Assembly: GCA_964602115.1 (NCBI GenBank)
Contig: CAZRQN010000070.1
Coordinates: forward strand, 1 to 14,528
DNA length: 14,528 nucleotides
Direction of reading: 5' to 3'
Source of the DNA: JANOGU01 sp964602115
Lineage (GTDB): Bacteria > Pseudomonadota > Alphaproteobacteria > Rhodobacterales > Rhodobacteraceae
Below the pieces are notes generated by a model. That model saw only the letters and a list, made by a program, of their open reading frames with translations. It had not been told where the DNA came from and searched no databases. This document shows positions 6,177 through 13,166 of the stretch, one piece after another; position 1 is the first letter of the stretch, and each line of letters begins with the position of its first letter. The translations under genes and the position numbers were made by a program.

Positions 6177-7487
6177 TCAGGCGGCGTCGTCGGTCGGGCG
6201 CAGGTCGAAACGCTCGCCGGGGAAGAACTTCTCCAGCCGCACATCGGCCGAACGCGCATGGCCCTCCATCCCCTCCAGCCGCGAGATGCGGGCGGTGGCG
6301 ATGGCAAGCGGCCGGGCCGCCTCGCGGGTGGCGCGCTGCCAGGTGACGGTCTTCATGTATTTGTGGACCGAAAGCCCGCCGGTGTAACGCGCCGCGCCGG
6401 AAGTGGGCAGCACATGGTTCGGCCCGGAAGCCTTGTCGCCGAAGGCCACGGTCGTCTCCTCGCCGAGGAAGAGCGAGCCGTAGGAGCGCAGGCGCTTCAG
6501 CCACCAGTCCGGATCGACCGCCTGCACATGCAGGTGTTCGGGCGCATAGCTGTCGGCGGCCCGTGCCATTTCCTCGGCACTGTCGCAGAGCATCACCTCG
6601 GCATAATTGTCCCAGGCGGCGCGTGCGTTGCGGGCATTGACCTCGGGCAGTTCGGCGATGATCTGCGGCACCCGGGCGATCACCGATTCCGCCAGCGGGC
6701 GCGCGGTCGTGACCAGCCAGACCGGCGAGTTGTAGCCATGCTCGGCCTGGCCGATCAGGTCCCAGGCGACGAGATGGGGATCGGCGGTATGGTCGGCGAT
6801 GACCATGCTGTCGGTGGGGCCGGCGAACATGTCGATGCCGAACTGGCCGAAGAGGATGCGCTTGGCCTCGGCCACGTACTGGTTGCCCGGGCCGACAAGG
6901 ATATCGGCCTTGGGCAGGCCGAAAAGCCCCATGGCCATGGCGGCCACGCCCTGCACTCCGCCGAGGTTGAGGATCACATCGGCGCCGCAGAGATCCATGG
7001 TGAAGAGGATCGCCGGAGGGATGCCCTGACCGGGGCGGGGCGGCGAGCAGGCGGCGATATGCGGCACGCCCGCGACCTTGGCCGTCGTCACCGTCATGAT
7101 CGCGCTGGCGATATGGCTGTAGCGCCCGCCGGGGACATAGCAGCCGGCGGCAGAGACCGGGATATGGCGCTGGCCGGCGACAAGTCCCGGGAGGATCTCC
7201 ACTTCGCAGTCTGTCACGGTGGCCAGCTGGGCCTCGGCGAAGCGGCGGATGTTGCCATGGGCGAAGCGGATGTCGTCCTTGAGCTTTTCCGGCACCAGCC
7301 GGCCGGCGGCGGCGATCTCCTCGCGGGAGACGAGGATCTCGCCCTCCCATCGGTCCAGGTCGCGGGCGAAGGCGCGGGCTGCCGCATCGCCGTTGCGGGC
7401 GATCTCGCCCAGCATCGCCTCGACCGCCTGGCGGACATCGACCTGGCCCGTCTCGGCTGTATGGATCGCCTTCTTGAGATAGATCAT
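6177..7487 (-). CDS. Histidinol dehydrogenase-family enzyme, probable sulfonate (HpsN-like) dehydrogenase
   Basis: A 436-residue NAD+-dependent, zinc-binding dehydrogenase of the HisD fold. All HisD catalytic and metal residues are present by alignment to the known pattern: Q247 and H250, E317 and H318 in APEHLH, D351 in FGDKASGPNH, E405 and H410 near the C-terminus. HisD oxidises a 2-amino alcohol to the amino acid in two steps; the relative HpsN oxidises 2,3-dihydroxypropane-1-sulfonate to sulfolactate. Here AGPTDSMVIAD replaces the biosynthetic AGPSE type, and GLSVHKYMKT replaces the usual SVDDF type, which argues against histidine synthesis. It is the last gene after a TauABC-type transporter, 16 bases beyond the permease, with no his genes nearby. 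A C3 sulfonate alcohol (dihydroxypropanesulfonate or cysteinolate) is the best guess for the substrate. Confidence 0.8.
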   Translation of the reverse strand: MIYLKKAIHTAETGQVDVRQAVEAMLGEIARNGDAAARAFARDLDRWEGEILVSREEIAAAGRLVPEKLKDDIRFAHGNIRRFAEAQLATVTDCEVEILPGLVAGQRHIPVSAAGCYVPGGRYSHIASAIMTVTTAKVAGVPHIAACSPPRPGQGIPPAILFTMDLCGADVILNLGGVQGVAAMAMGLFGLPKADILVGPGNQYVAEAKRILFGQFGIDMFAGPTDSMVIADHTADPHLVAWDLIGQAEHGYNSPVWLVTTARPLAESVIARVPQIIAELPEVNARNARAAWDNYAEVMLCDSAEEMARAADSYAPEHLHVQAVDPDWWLKRLRSYGSLFLGEETTVAFGDKASGPNHVLPTSGAARYTGGLSVHKYMKTVTWQRATREAARPLAIATARISRLEGMEGHARSADVRLEKFFPGERFDLRPTDDAA

Positions 7488-7503
7488 GCGGCTGGCCCCA
7501 GGA

Positions 7504-8376
7504 CTACGCGCGGCCCTTCCAGGGCACGACCCTGCGTTCGACGAAGCGCATCAGCATGTCGAAGGCATAGGCAATGGCCGCGATCACGATGATGCCCATG
7601 ATCACGGTGGAGGTCTGCAGGAACTGGCTGGCGGTCAGCACCATGTAGCCCAGGCCGGAGGTCGAGGCGACCATTTCGGCCGCTACCAGCGTCGTCCAGC
7701 CGAAGCCGATGCCGATGCGCATGGCGGTCAGGATCTCGGGAAGCGCCGAGGGCAGGATCACATGCCGCATCACCTGCCAGCGCGTCGCGCCGAAGGAATA
7801 GGCGGCGTGGATCTGCTCGATGGCGGCCGAGCGCACCCCGGCGCGGGCGCCGAGCGCCACCGGGGCGAAGACCGAAAGGAAGATCAGCAGCACCTTGGAG
7901 GTCTCGCCGATGCCGAACCAGATGATCATCAGCGGCAGGTAGGCCAGCGGCGGGATCGGCCGGTAGAATTCGATCGGCGGATCGAAGATGCCGCGGATCG
8001 CCGGGCTCATCCCCATGGCAAGCCCGAGCGGGATGCCGATGAGACAGGCCAGGATGAAGGCGCCGAAGACGCGGGCGGTCGAGATGGCGATATGTTCCAG
8101 GAAGGGCGTGTTGGTGAAACCCTCGCGCCAGACCTGAAGGAACTTGCGCAGGATCGCCCCGGGAGAGGGGATGAACAGCGGCTTCACCCATCCCATGGCG
8201 GTGACCAGCCACCAGATGAAGATCAGCACCGCGATCGAGCCCAGCGAAAGCCAGAGCGTGTCGCCCTGACCCGGCACGCCGTAGATCTCGCCCGGCCGTG
8301 TGGCGCGGCCCTTGCTGAGCGCCGCGAAGATGCCGCCCCGGCGGGGTGCGGGCCTGTCCCGGCTGGGATCGCTCAT
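7504..8376 (-). CDS. Taurine/sulfonate ABC transporter permease (TauC-like)
   Basis: This 290-residue inner-membrane protein has about six hydrophobic segments (roughly 42-62, 100-122, 140-155, 160-178, 222-236 and 256-274). The cytoplasmic EAA loop that docks the ATPase reads AAYSFGATRW with ILP following at 207-209 (about 191-210). The stretch FYRPIPPLAYLPLMIIWFGI (137-156) is characteristic of TauC/SsuC-type permeases. The N-terminal 40 residues are polar and cytoplasmic. Its ATG overlaps the stop of the ATPase gene by four bases. With the adjacent binding protein and ATPase it should import a small organosulfonate; taurine, cysteate or a related C2-C3 sulfonate are all possible. Confidence 0.88.
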   Translation of the reverse strand: MSDPSRDRPAPRRGGIFAALSKGRATRPGEIYGVPGQGDTLWLSLGSIAVLIFIWWLVTAMGWVKPLFIPSPGAILRKFLQVWREGFTNTPFLEHIAISTARVFGAFILACLIGIPLGLAMGMSPAIRGIFDPPIEFYRPIPPLAYLPLMIIWFGIGETSKVLLIFLSVFAPVALGARAGVRSAAIEQIHAAYSFGATRWQVMRHVILPSALPEILTAMRIGIGFGWTTLVAAEMVASTSGLGYMVLTASQFLQTSTVIMGIIVIAAIAYAFDMLMRFVERRVVPWKGRA

Positions 8377-9161
8377 GGCGCGGCCTCCTCGTCGGCGAAG
8401 ATGATCCTCAGCACCTCTTCCCGCAGGCGGATGAAGTCGGGCGAGGCCTTGACCGCCCGCGCCGGGGTTCCGGCAAGGAACTGGCGCGAGAAGGGCAGGT
8501 CGAAACGGTGGGTGATGCGGCCCGGGCGCGGCGACATCACGATCAGCCGCGTGCCCATGAACAGGGCCTCCTCCACGTCATGGGTGATGAAGAACACCGA
8601 TTTGCGCGTCGCGGCCCAGATCGACAGGATCAGTTCCTGCGCCTTTTCCCGCGTCAGCGCGTCCAGGGCCCCGAGGGGCTCGTCCATCAGCATCACCCGG
8701 GGATCGCAGGTCAGCGCCCTGGCGATGCCGACGCGTTGCTGCATGCCGCCGGAGAGCATGTAGGTGGGCGATTGCTGGAAGCCGTCGAGGCCGAGAAGCG
8801 CGATGTATTTCTGCGCCACCTCGTGGCGTCTTGCCGTCGGCACATGCTGCATCTTCAGCCCGAAGGCGACGTTTTCCAGCACGTTCAGCCAGGGCAGCAG
8901 CGCATGTTTCTGGAAGACGACCGACCGGTCGGCGCCCGGTCCAGCCACCGGCCGCCCGTCGAGGACCAGTTCGCCCGAGGAGGGCGAGAGAAAGCCGGCG
9001 ATGAGGTTGAGCAGGGTGGACTTGCCGCAGCCCGAGGCGCCGAGGGCGACGACGAATTCGTCCTCGTCGATGGACAGGTCGATGCCGCTCAGCGCCGCCA
9101 CCGGCTTGCGGTTTCCCTGGCCGGGATAGACGACCGACACGTTCCGGATCTTCAAGGCCAT
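8373..9161 (-). CDS. Taurine/sulfonate ABC transporter ATPase (TauB-like)
   Basis: A 262-residue cytoplasmic ATPase that powers the TauC-like permease. All motifs are intact: Walker A GASGCGKST at 41-49, Q-loop Q84 in VFQKHALLPW, signature LSGGMQQR at 136-143, Walker B VMLMDE at 156-161, D-loop ALD at 165-167 and switch H194 in ITHD. GADRSVVFQ before the Q-loop resembles the TauB form. It is separated from the binding-protein gene by 77 bases that contain a strong hairpin, and its stop overlaps the permease start. Ribosome binding looks weak (GGGGGA eight bases before ATG), in line with lower need for ATPase than for binding protein. Confidence 0.9.
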   Translation of the reverse strand: MALKIRNVSVVYPGQGNRKPVAALSGIDLSIDEDEFVVALGASGCGKSTLLNLIAGFLSPSSGELVLDGRPVAGPGADRSVVFQKHALLPWLNVLENVAFGLKMQHVPTARRHEVAQKYIALLGLDGFQQSPTYMLSGGMQQRVGIARALTCDPRVMLMDEPLGALDALTREKAQELILSIWAATRKSVFFITHDVEEALFMGTRLIVMSPRPGRITHRFDLPFSRQFLAGTPARAVKASPDFIRLREEVLRIIFADEEAAP

Positions 9162-9187
9162 TCCGCAGGTCCCCCGGCGTTGCGCTG

Positions 9188-9213
9188 CCGGCCCGGCGCG
9201 GACGCCGGGCCGG
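9188..9213. other. Perfect 11-bp intercistronic hairpin between tauA-like and tauB-like genes
   Basis: CCGGCCCGGCG (9188-9198) and CGCCGGGCCGG (9203-9213) are exact reverse complements around a four-base loop, CGGA. The stem is entirely G-C. It lies just after the binding-protein gene in the direction of transcription. No T-run follows on the minus strand, so it is more likely an mRNA-stabilising or partially attenuating element, as seen between binding-protein and permease genes of other transport operons, than a full terminator. Confidence 0.7.
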
Positions 9214-9238
9214 AAGTCTTCAGGGCGACGTCAGGGCT

Positions 9239-10231
9239 TCACTGCGCCGTCGCGGCCTCGAGGATCGAGGTGTTGACGAACGGGGTGTAGTCGTCGATGG
9301 CCGCGTCGATCCTTCCGGCCGCGACGAGGAAGTCCGCCGTGTACTTCATCTTTTCCGGCGCGCTGCCCAGCCAGGCGTCGCCGAGCTGGTCCTTCAGCGG
9401 CACGAAGGTGAAGCCCTTGAGGATGTTCGGCACCTGCGAGGGATCGGCGCCGGTCATGGCCGCGATATTCTTCACCGTCTCGCTGTCGGGCGAGAAGCTG
9501 GCCGGATCGGCGAGATAGGGCTGGTTCGCTGCCTCGAAGGTCTTGGCGAAGGCGACGAGTTCGTCGGCGTGTTCCTTGGCGAATTCGGTGTTCACCACCC
9601 AGCCGTCGAAGGTCGGGTAGCCCCAGGCCGCCGTCTGGTCGGCGCCGATGATGAAGGTGCCGGTCTGGAGAATCTGGTTCTGCACCGGCTCCCAGATCCA
9701 GGCGGCATCGACCTGGCCGCCATCCCAGGCTGCGGCGATCTGGTCGGCGGGCAGGTTGACGATGGTGATGTCGGCCTCGGAGATGCCCTCATGGGCCAGC
9801 GCCCCCATGAGCGAGAAATGCGCCGTCGAGCCGACCGGCACCGCCACGCGCTTGCCCTTGAGATCGGCGAGGCTGGCGATTCCGCTGTCCTTCTTGGCGA
9901 TCAGGCTTTCGGCGGTGCCGATCCCCTCGCTGAGCATGAAGAGCTGGAAGTCCACGCCCTGGCTGGCCCCGATGGCCAGGGGCGAGGAGCCCAGTTCGGC
10001 GAGCTTGATGTCGCCGGAGGCCATGGCGGCGATCACTTCGGTGCCCGAGCCGAACTGGCGCCATTCGATGGTCCAGCCGGTGGCTTCCTCGAACTTCTTG
10101 TCAACACGATAGGCCTGGAAGGGCGTCGGGTTGCCGAAATGGCCGATAACCACGTCCTCGGCCAGGGCGGAGGTGGCGAAGAGCGCGGCCGCAGCGACGC
10201 CGAGCGTCAGGCGCAGGGTGGATTTCTGCAT
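9239..10231 (-). CDS. Periplasmic taurine/sulfonate-binding protein (TauA-like)
   Basis: This 330-residue secreted binding protein delivers substrate to the TauBC-like membrane complex. It starts with a clear Sec signal peptide: MQKSTLRLTL, a hydrophobic core and a probable cut after ATSALA at residue 24. The mature part has the SsuA/TauA (NMT1-like) layout: VVIGHFGNPTPFQAYRVDKK near the start, FGSGTEVIAAMASGDIKLAELGSSP (about 60-84; shown only in part here) for the ligand loop, GKRVAVPVGSTAHFSL at the hinge, and DAAWIWEPVQ for the second lobe. The Shine-Dalgarno AGGAG (complement of 10241-10245) overlaps the stop codon of the preceding racemase gene, so translation is coupled. It lies 12 bases after that gene and 77 before the ATPase gene. 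TauA-type specificity for taurine versus cysteate or cysteinolate cannot be read off. Confidence 0.9.
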   Translation of the reverse strand: MQKSTLRLTLGVAAAALFATSALAEDVVIGHFGNPTPFQAYRVDKKFEEATGWTIEWRQFGSGTEVIAAMASGDIKLAELGSSPLAIGASQGVDFQLFMLSEGIGTAESLIAKKDSGIASLADLKGKRVAVPVGSTAHFSLMGALAHEGISEADITIVNLPADQIAAAWDGGQVDAAWIWEPVQNQILQTGTFIIGADQTAAWGYPTFDGWVVNTEFAKEHADELVAFAKTFEAANQPYLADPASFSPDSETVKNIAAMTGADPSQVPNILKGFTFVPLKDQLGDAWLGSAPEKMKYTADFLVAAGRIDAAIDDYTPFVNTSILEAATAQ

Positions 10232-10243
10232 GTCTGGAGTCTC

Positions 10244-11050
10244 CTACTGTTGGATGGTGACGGGCCGCCGGGCCGTTCCGGTCATCTGGCGGGCAGGGGG
10301 AAAGCTTGTTGCCATTTTGGAAGAGAAGGCAATGATCGCCTGGACCAGACAGTCAAGCGTGTCGAAGGCGGTAACACCTTCGCCCACCGCCTCGGCGATC
10401 AGCGAGAATTCAGTGCAGGCGATCATCTGCACCCGTGCGCCCCGCGAATGAAGGTCCTGCGAGGCGGCCCGCAGCGTCCCGGCCGCAATCTCGTCCGGGC
10501 CGCCGGACTTGATGCGCCGGATGGCCGCAAGCATCGCCACCTCGTCGCTGGCATAAAGCGGCGTCAATCCGGCTTCGGCGAAGGGCGCGTCGAACAGCCC
10601 GACCCGGCGGACCGCAGGCGAGGCGAGAATGCCGACGGCAGAGCCCGCCCCGGCGAGCGCCGAGGCCCGGGCGACCGACAGGGAAACCATGTCGAGGAAA
10701 GGGATCGAGATCGCGGCCCGGATCGCCGGGGCGAAGTGGTGGGCGGTGTTGCAGGGCATGGCCAGCGCCGCCGCGCCCGCCGCTTCCAGCCGCCTGGCCA
10801 TGGCGGCCAGGACCGGAGCCGGATCCTCTCCCGCGCCCTCGATCAGGAATCGGATGCGCGACGGCACCTGCGGGTTCTGGTCCACCAGCAGCGGCACATG
10901 GTCGGCATCGTCCCGCGCCGGAACGGCAGCCAGCACCTTCTGCATCAAGAGCACCGTCGCCTCCGGCCCCATCCCGCCGATGATGCCGACCACGGCCCTC
11001 GGACGGGGGGCTGTGGGCATCGGCGGCGCGGCCTTCGGGTCCGGGTTCAT
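10244..11050 (-). CDS. Aspartate/glutamate racemase-family protein, candidate cysteate racemase
   Basis: A 268-residue PLP-independent racemase of the Asp/Glu/hydantoin family. It opens with VVGIIGGMGPEAT (20-32) and carries both catalytic cysteines: C100 in MPCNTAHH and C212 in ACTEFS, spaced as in aspartate racemases. The ATG at 11050 is used, four bases after the stop of the CuyA-like gene; a longer reading frame from 11110 would overlap that gene by more than 50 bases, and an ATG at 11020 is also possible. The first 17 residues are proline-rich and probably disordered. Cysteate is the sulfonate analogue of aspartate, so a gene wedged between a cysteate lyase and a sulfonate importer is well placed to interconvert D- and L-cysteate. 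That specificity is inference; a plain aspartate racemase is the fallback. Confidence 0.8.
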   Translation of the reverse strand: MNPDPKAAPPMPTAPRPRAVVGIIGGMGPEATVLLMQKVLAAVPARDDADHVPLLVDQNPQVPSRIRFLIEGAGEDPAPVLAAMARRLEAAGAAALAMPCNTAHHFAPAIRAAISIPFLDMVSLSVARASALAGAGSAVGILASPAVRRVGLFDAPFAEAGLTPLYASDEVAMLAAIRRIKSGGPDEIAAGTLRAASQDLHSRGARVQMIACTEFSLIAEAVGEGVTAFDTLDCLVQAIIAFSSKMATSFPPARQMTGTARRPVTIQQ

Positions 11051-11054
11051 CGGG

Positions 11055-12080
11055 TCACTGTGCGGCGGCGGCGATGCCGGGGCCGGCGTCCAGCACCGCG
11101 TCATAGGCAAAGAGTGCCGCCGATCCGCCGGTATGCAGGAAGACCACCCGCTCGCCCTTGCGGAAGCGGCCCTTGCGGCAATAGTCGATCAGCCCGGCGG
11201 CGCCCTTGCCGGAATAGACCGGGTCGAGCAGGATCCCCTCCAGCTCGGCGAAAAGGCGGATCGCCTCGATCGTGTCGGCCTGGGGAATGCCGTAGCCGGG
11301 GCCGACATAGTCGGTATCCGCCCGCACGTCCTCGCGCCCCACGACCCCGGGGCAGCCGAGCTTGTCCGCCGTGCGCAGCGCAAGGTTGAAGACATTCTCC
11401 TCCTGTTTCGCCTTCGGTGCCCGCACGCCGAAGCCGAGCAGGGGAATGCCGGCATTGATCGCCTTCAGCCCGACGATCAGCCCGGCCTGGGTTCCGGCGC
11501 TGCCGGTGGCGGTCACCAGATGGTCGATCACCAGGCCCCGGTCGTTGGCCTGCCCGACGAGCTCGAAGGCGCAGTTGACATAGCCGAGCGCCCCGGTCGG
11601 GTTGGAGCCGCCGCCGGGAATGACATAGACCTTGCGCCCTGCGGCCCGCATCTCCGCCGCCACCGCCTCCATCTCCGCCTGCATGTCGAGCCCGCCCGGC
11701 CGCTTCTCGGTCGTGGCGCCGTGCAGGTGGTCGAGAAGGACGTTGCCGTTGCCGTTGTAATTGGCATCGTTCGAGCCGGTGCGGTCCTCCAGCAGCAGAT
11801 GGCAGCCCATGCCGAGCTTGGCCGCGAAGGCGGCCGTCTGGCGGGCGTGGTTGGACTGGGTGGCGCCCTGGGTCATCACCAGATCCGCCCCCATCGCCTG
11901 GGCCTCGGCCATCAGGAACTCAAGCTTGCGCGTCTTGTTGCCGCCGGTTGACAGCCCGGTGCAATCGTCGCGCTTGATCCAGATCTCCGGCCCCCCCAGC
12001 TCCCGGCTCAGCCGGTCCAGCCGCTCCAGCGGTGTCGGCAGATGGGCGAGGAAGACGCGGGGAAACCGGGCGAGATGCAT
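11055..12080 (-). CDS. cuyA: PLP-dependent L-cysteate sulfo-lyase (CuyA-like), D-cysteine desulfhydrase family
   Basis: A 341-residue fold-type II PLP enzyme of the ACC deaminase/D-cysteine desulfhydrase family. GGNKTRKLE at 46-54 supplies the PLP lysine K49, QSNHARQTA at 75-83 is the active-site loop, TGSAGTQAG at 192-200 binds the PLP phosphate, and HTGGSAALF closes the C-terminal part (316-324). The N-terminus MHLARFPR and the NYNGNGNVLLDHL stretch match what I recall of characterised CuyA, which splits L-cysteate into pyruvate, ammonia and sulfite. The ATG at 12080 is preceded by AAGGA at seven bases; upstream in-frame starts at 12101 and 12128 lack this. It is the first gene of the leftward operon with a LysR gene divergent to it. 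D-cysteine desulfhydrase is the main alternative; the sulfonate transporter downstream favours CuyA. Confidence 0.78.
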   Translation of the reverse strand: MHLARFPRVFLAHLPTPLERLDRLSRELGGPEIWIKRDDCTGLSTGGNKTRKLEFLMAEAQAMGADLVMTQGATQSNHARQTAAFAAKLGMGCHLLLEDRTGSNDANYNGNGNVLLDHLHGATTEKRPGGLDMQAEMEAVAAEMRAAGRKVYVIPGGGSNPTGALGYVNCAFELVGQANDRGLVIDHLVTATGSAGTQAGLIVGLKAINAGIPLLGFGVRAPKAKQEENVFNLALRTADKLGCPGVVGREDVRADTDYVGPGYGIPQADTIEAIRLFAELEGILLDPVYSGKGAAGLIDYCRKGRFRKGERVVFLHTGGSAALFAYDAVLDAGPGIAAAAQ

Positions 12081-12113
12081 CGGCCTGTCCTTGGCAAACA
12101 TGCTGGAAAAAGA

Positions 12114-12182
12114 AAGTTGCATGGCCAATCCGGCTTTACAAATGCGAAATTCGTCTCACAACATGCAACTTCCGCAAGTTGC
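12114..12182. promoter_or_regulatory. Probable LysR-type binding region between cuyA-like and lysR genes
   Basis: GCAACTTCCGCAAGTTGC (12165-12182) is an inverted repeat with perfect seven-base arms and a four-base spacer. A third copy of the arm, AAGTTGCAT at 12114-12122, is the exact reverse complement of ATGCAACTT at 12163-12171. The palindrome ends eight bases before the lysR start codon, which fits autorepression, and lies upstream of the probable cuyA-like promoter, which fits activation. It does not match the strict T-N11-A box because its axis falls between two bases. Confidence 0.6.
12133..12161 (-). promoter_or_regulatory. Weak candidate promoter for the sulfonate operon
   Basis: On the minus strand TTGTGA (complement of 12156-12161) and TAAAGC (complement of 12133-12138) are 17 bases apart. 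The -10 box is poor, as is common for LysR-activated promoters. The inverted repeat lies directly upstream and the third arm copy lies just downstream of the predicted start. Pattern-based guess. Confidence 0.3.
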
Positions 12183-12190
12183 GAGGTGTG

Positions 12191-13081
12191 ATGCGGCTTG
12201 AATGGCTGGAAGACATCCTTGCCGTCGCCGAAACCGGCTCCTTCACCGAGGCGGCGGAACGGCGGCTTCTGACGCAATCGGCCTTTTCGCGGCGGATCAA
12301 GGCAATCGAGACCGCGCTGGGGGTCGAGCTTTTCGACCGCGCCCGCAAGCCCGTCCACCTGTGTCCGGCCATCGCGGACCAGAAGGAACGGATCGCCTCG
12401 GTCGTGCTGGCGCTGCGCCAGCTGACCTCGGACCTGCGCCGTGGCGACCGGCAGGGCAGCAACCGCGTGGTGATCGCCAGCCAGCATGCGCTGACCGCCT
12501 CGCTGTCGCCCTCGCTGGTGGCGCGGGTGGGCCAGGACATCCATGTCCGCCTGCGCTCGGCCAATCTTGACGAGTGCTTCGGGCTTCTCCTTTCGGGCCA
12601 GGCCGATATCGCGCTGGCCTACCGTCTTCCGGCGGAGGACCACCCGATCGCCACCGACTACATCGAGACCGCCGTGATCGGCACCGACCGGCTGATCCCG
12701 GTCATCGCCGCCGCCAAGCTGGCCGATCTGCGCGCGGGCCTGGCCCAGGGCATGCTCGACTATGTCGGCTATCCGGCAGACGTCTTTCTCGGCCAGGTGA
12801 TGAACCGGTCGATCCTGACCCAGCTCACCGGCCTTCACCGGATGGGCGTGCGCGCCGAGACGGCGCTGACCCTGGCGGCGGTGGAGATGGCTTCGGTCGG
12901 TGTCGCGGTCGCCTGGGTTCCCGAGAGCCTGGCGCGGGATCGTATCGGGCGCGGGGATCTCGCGGATCTGTCCGACGTCCTGCCGGGTTGCGCGCTGGAA
13001 ATCACCGCCGTCAGGCTGCGCCAGATCAGCGGGGCGGTTCAGCGGGTGGTCTGGGATTGCCTTGCCGGTGGTGCGGGCTGA
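12191..13081 (+). CDS. LysR-family transcriptional regulator of the sulfonate operon
   Basis: A 296-residue LysR-type regulator. Residues 1-57 form the winged helix-turn-helix (MRLEWLEDILAVAETGSFTEAAERR in outline, then SAFSRRIKAIE and LGVELFDR), and the remainder is the periplasmic-binding-protein-like effector domain starting near residue 88 (NRVVIASQHALTASL). The ATG at 12191 has GAGG four bases upstream; the reading frame is open further upstream but that part is not protein-like and crosses the promoter region. It is divergent from the CuyA-like gene, the classic layout for a LysR activator that senses the substrate or an intermediate, here perhaps cysteate or the imported sulfonate. It is likely autoregulated through the palindrome immediately before its start. 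Confidence 0.88.
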   Translation: MRLEWLEDILAVAETGSFTEAAERRLLTQSAFSRRIKAIETALGVELFDRARKPVHLCPAIADQKERIASVVLALRQLTSDLRRGDRQGSNRVVIASQHALTASLSPSLVARVGQDIHVRLRSANLDECFGLLLSGQADIALAYRLPAEDHPIATDYIETAVIGTDRLIPVIAAAKLADLRAGLAQGMLDYVGYPADVFLGQVMNRSILTQLTGLHRMGVRAETALTLAAVEMASVGVAVAWVPESLARDRIGRGDLADLSDVLPGCALEITAVRLRQISGAVQRVVWDCLAGGAG

Positions 13082-13166
13082 GCCCCGGCGGTGGCTTCGG
13101 CTTTCGGCCCCGGGGGGCGACCAGGCGGCGCCTGGCGGCGCGTCGGTCCGCCGTGTCGGGAAGGGA
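13082..13166. other. GC-rich gap between lysR and tRNA-Gln with small inverted repeats
   Basis: No gene is seen. CCCCGG at 13083-13088 can pair with CCGGGG at 13110-13115, and CCAGGC (13121-13126) with GCCTGG (13130-13135) around a three-base loop. Either could help end the convergent lysR and tRNA transcripts, but neither has a T-run. Confidence 0.3.

Noticed and set aside
6177..7487. Histidine biosynthesis hisD
   Set aside because: No other his gene is nearby, the substrate-side motifs differ, and it is co-transcribed with a sulfonate importer.
5178..7592. An 804-codon open frame on the plus strand crossing the aldolase and HisD-like genes
   Set aside because: It is an out-of-frame or antisense reading of well-recognised proteins, full of low-complexity Arg/Gly/Ala, and a consequence of high GC content. 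Similar long shadow frames at 161-1393, 2707-4494 and 9569-11389 were dropped for the same reason.
9188..9213. Intrinsic terminator after the tauA-like gene
   Set aside because: The stem is strong but no T-run follows on the transcribed strand, and the tauB- and tauC-like genes downstream have no promoter that I can see.
11055..12080. 1-aminocyclopropane-1-carboxylate deaminase
   Set aside because: The fold is shared, but the QSNHARQTA loop and the MHLARFPR start fit the D-cysteine desulfhydrase/CuyA branch better, and the operon is about sulfonates.
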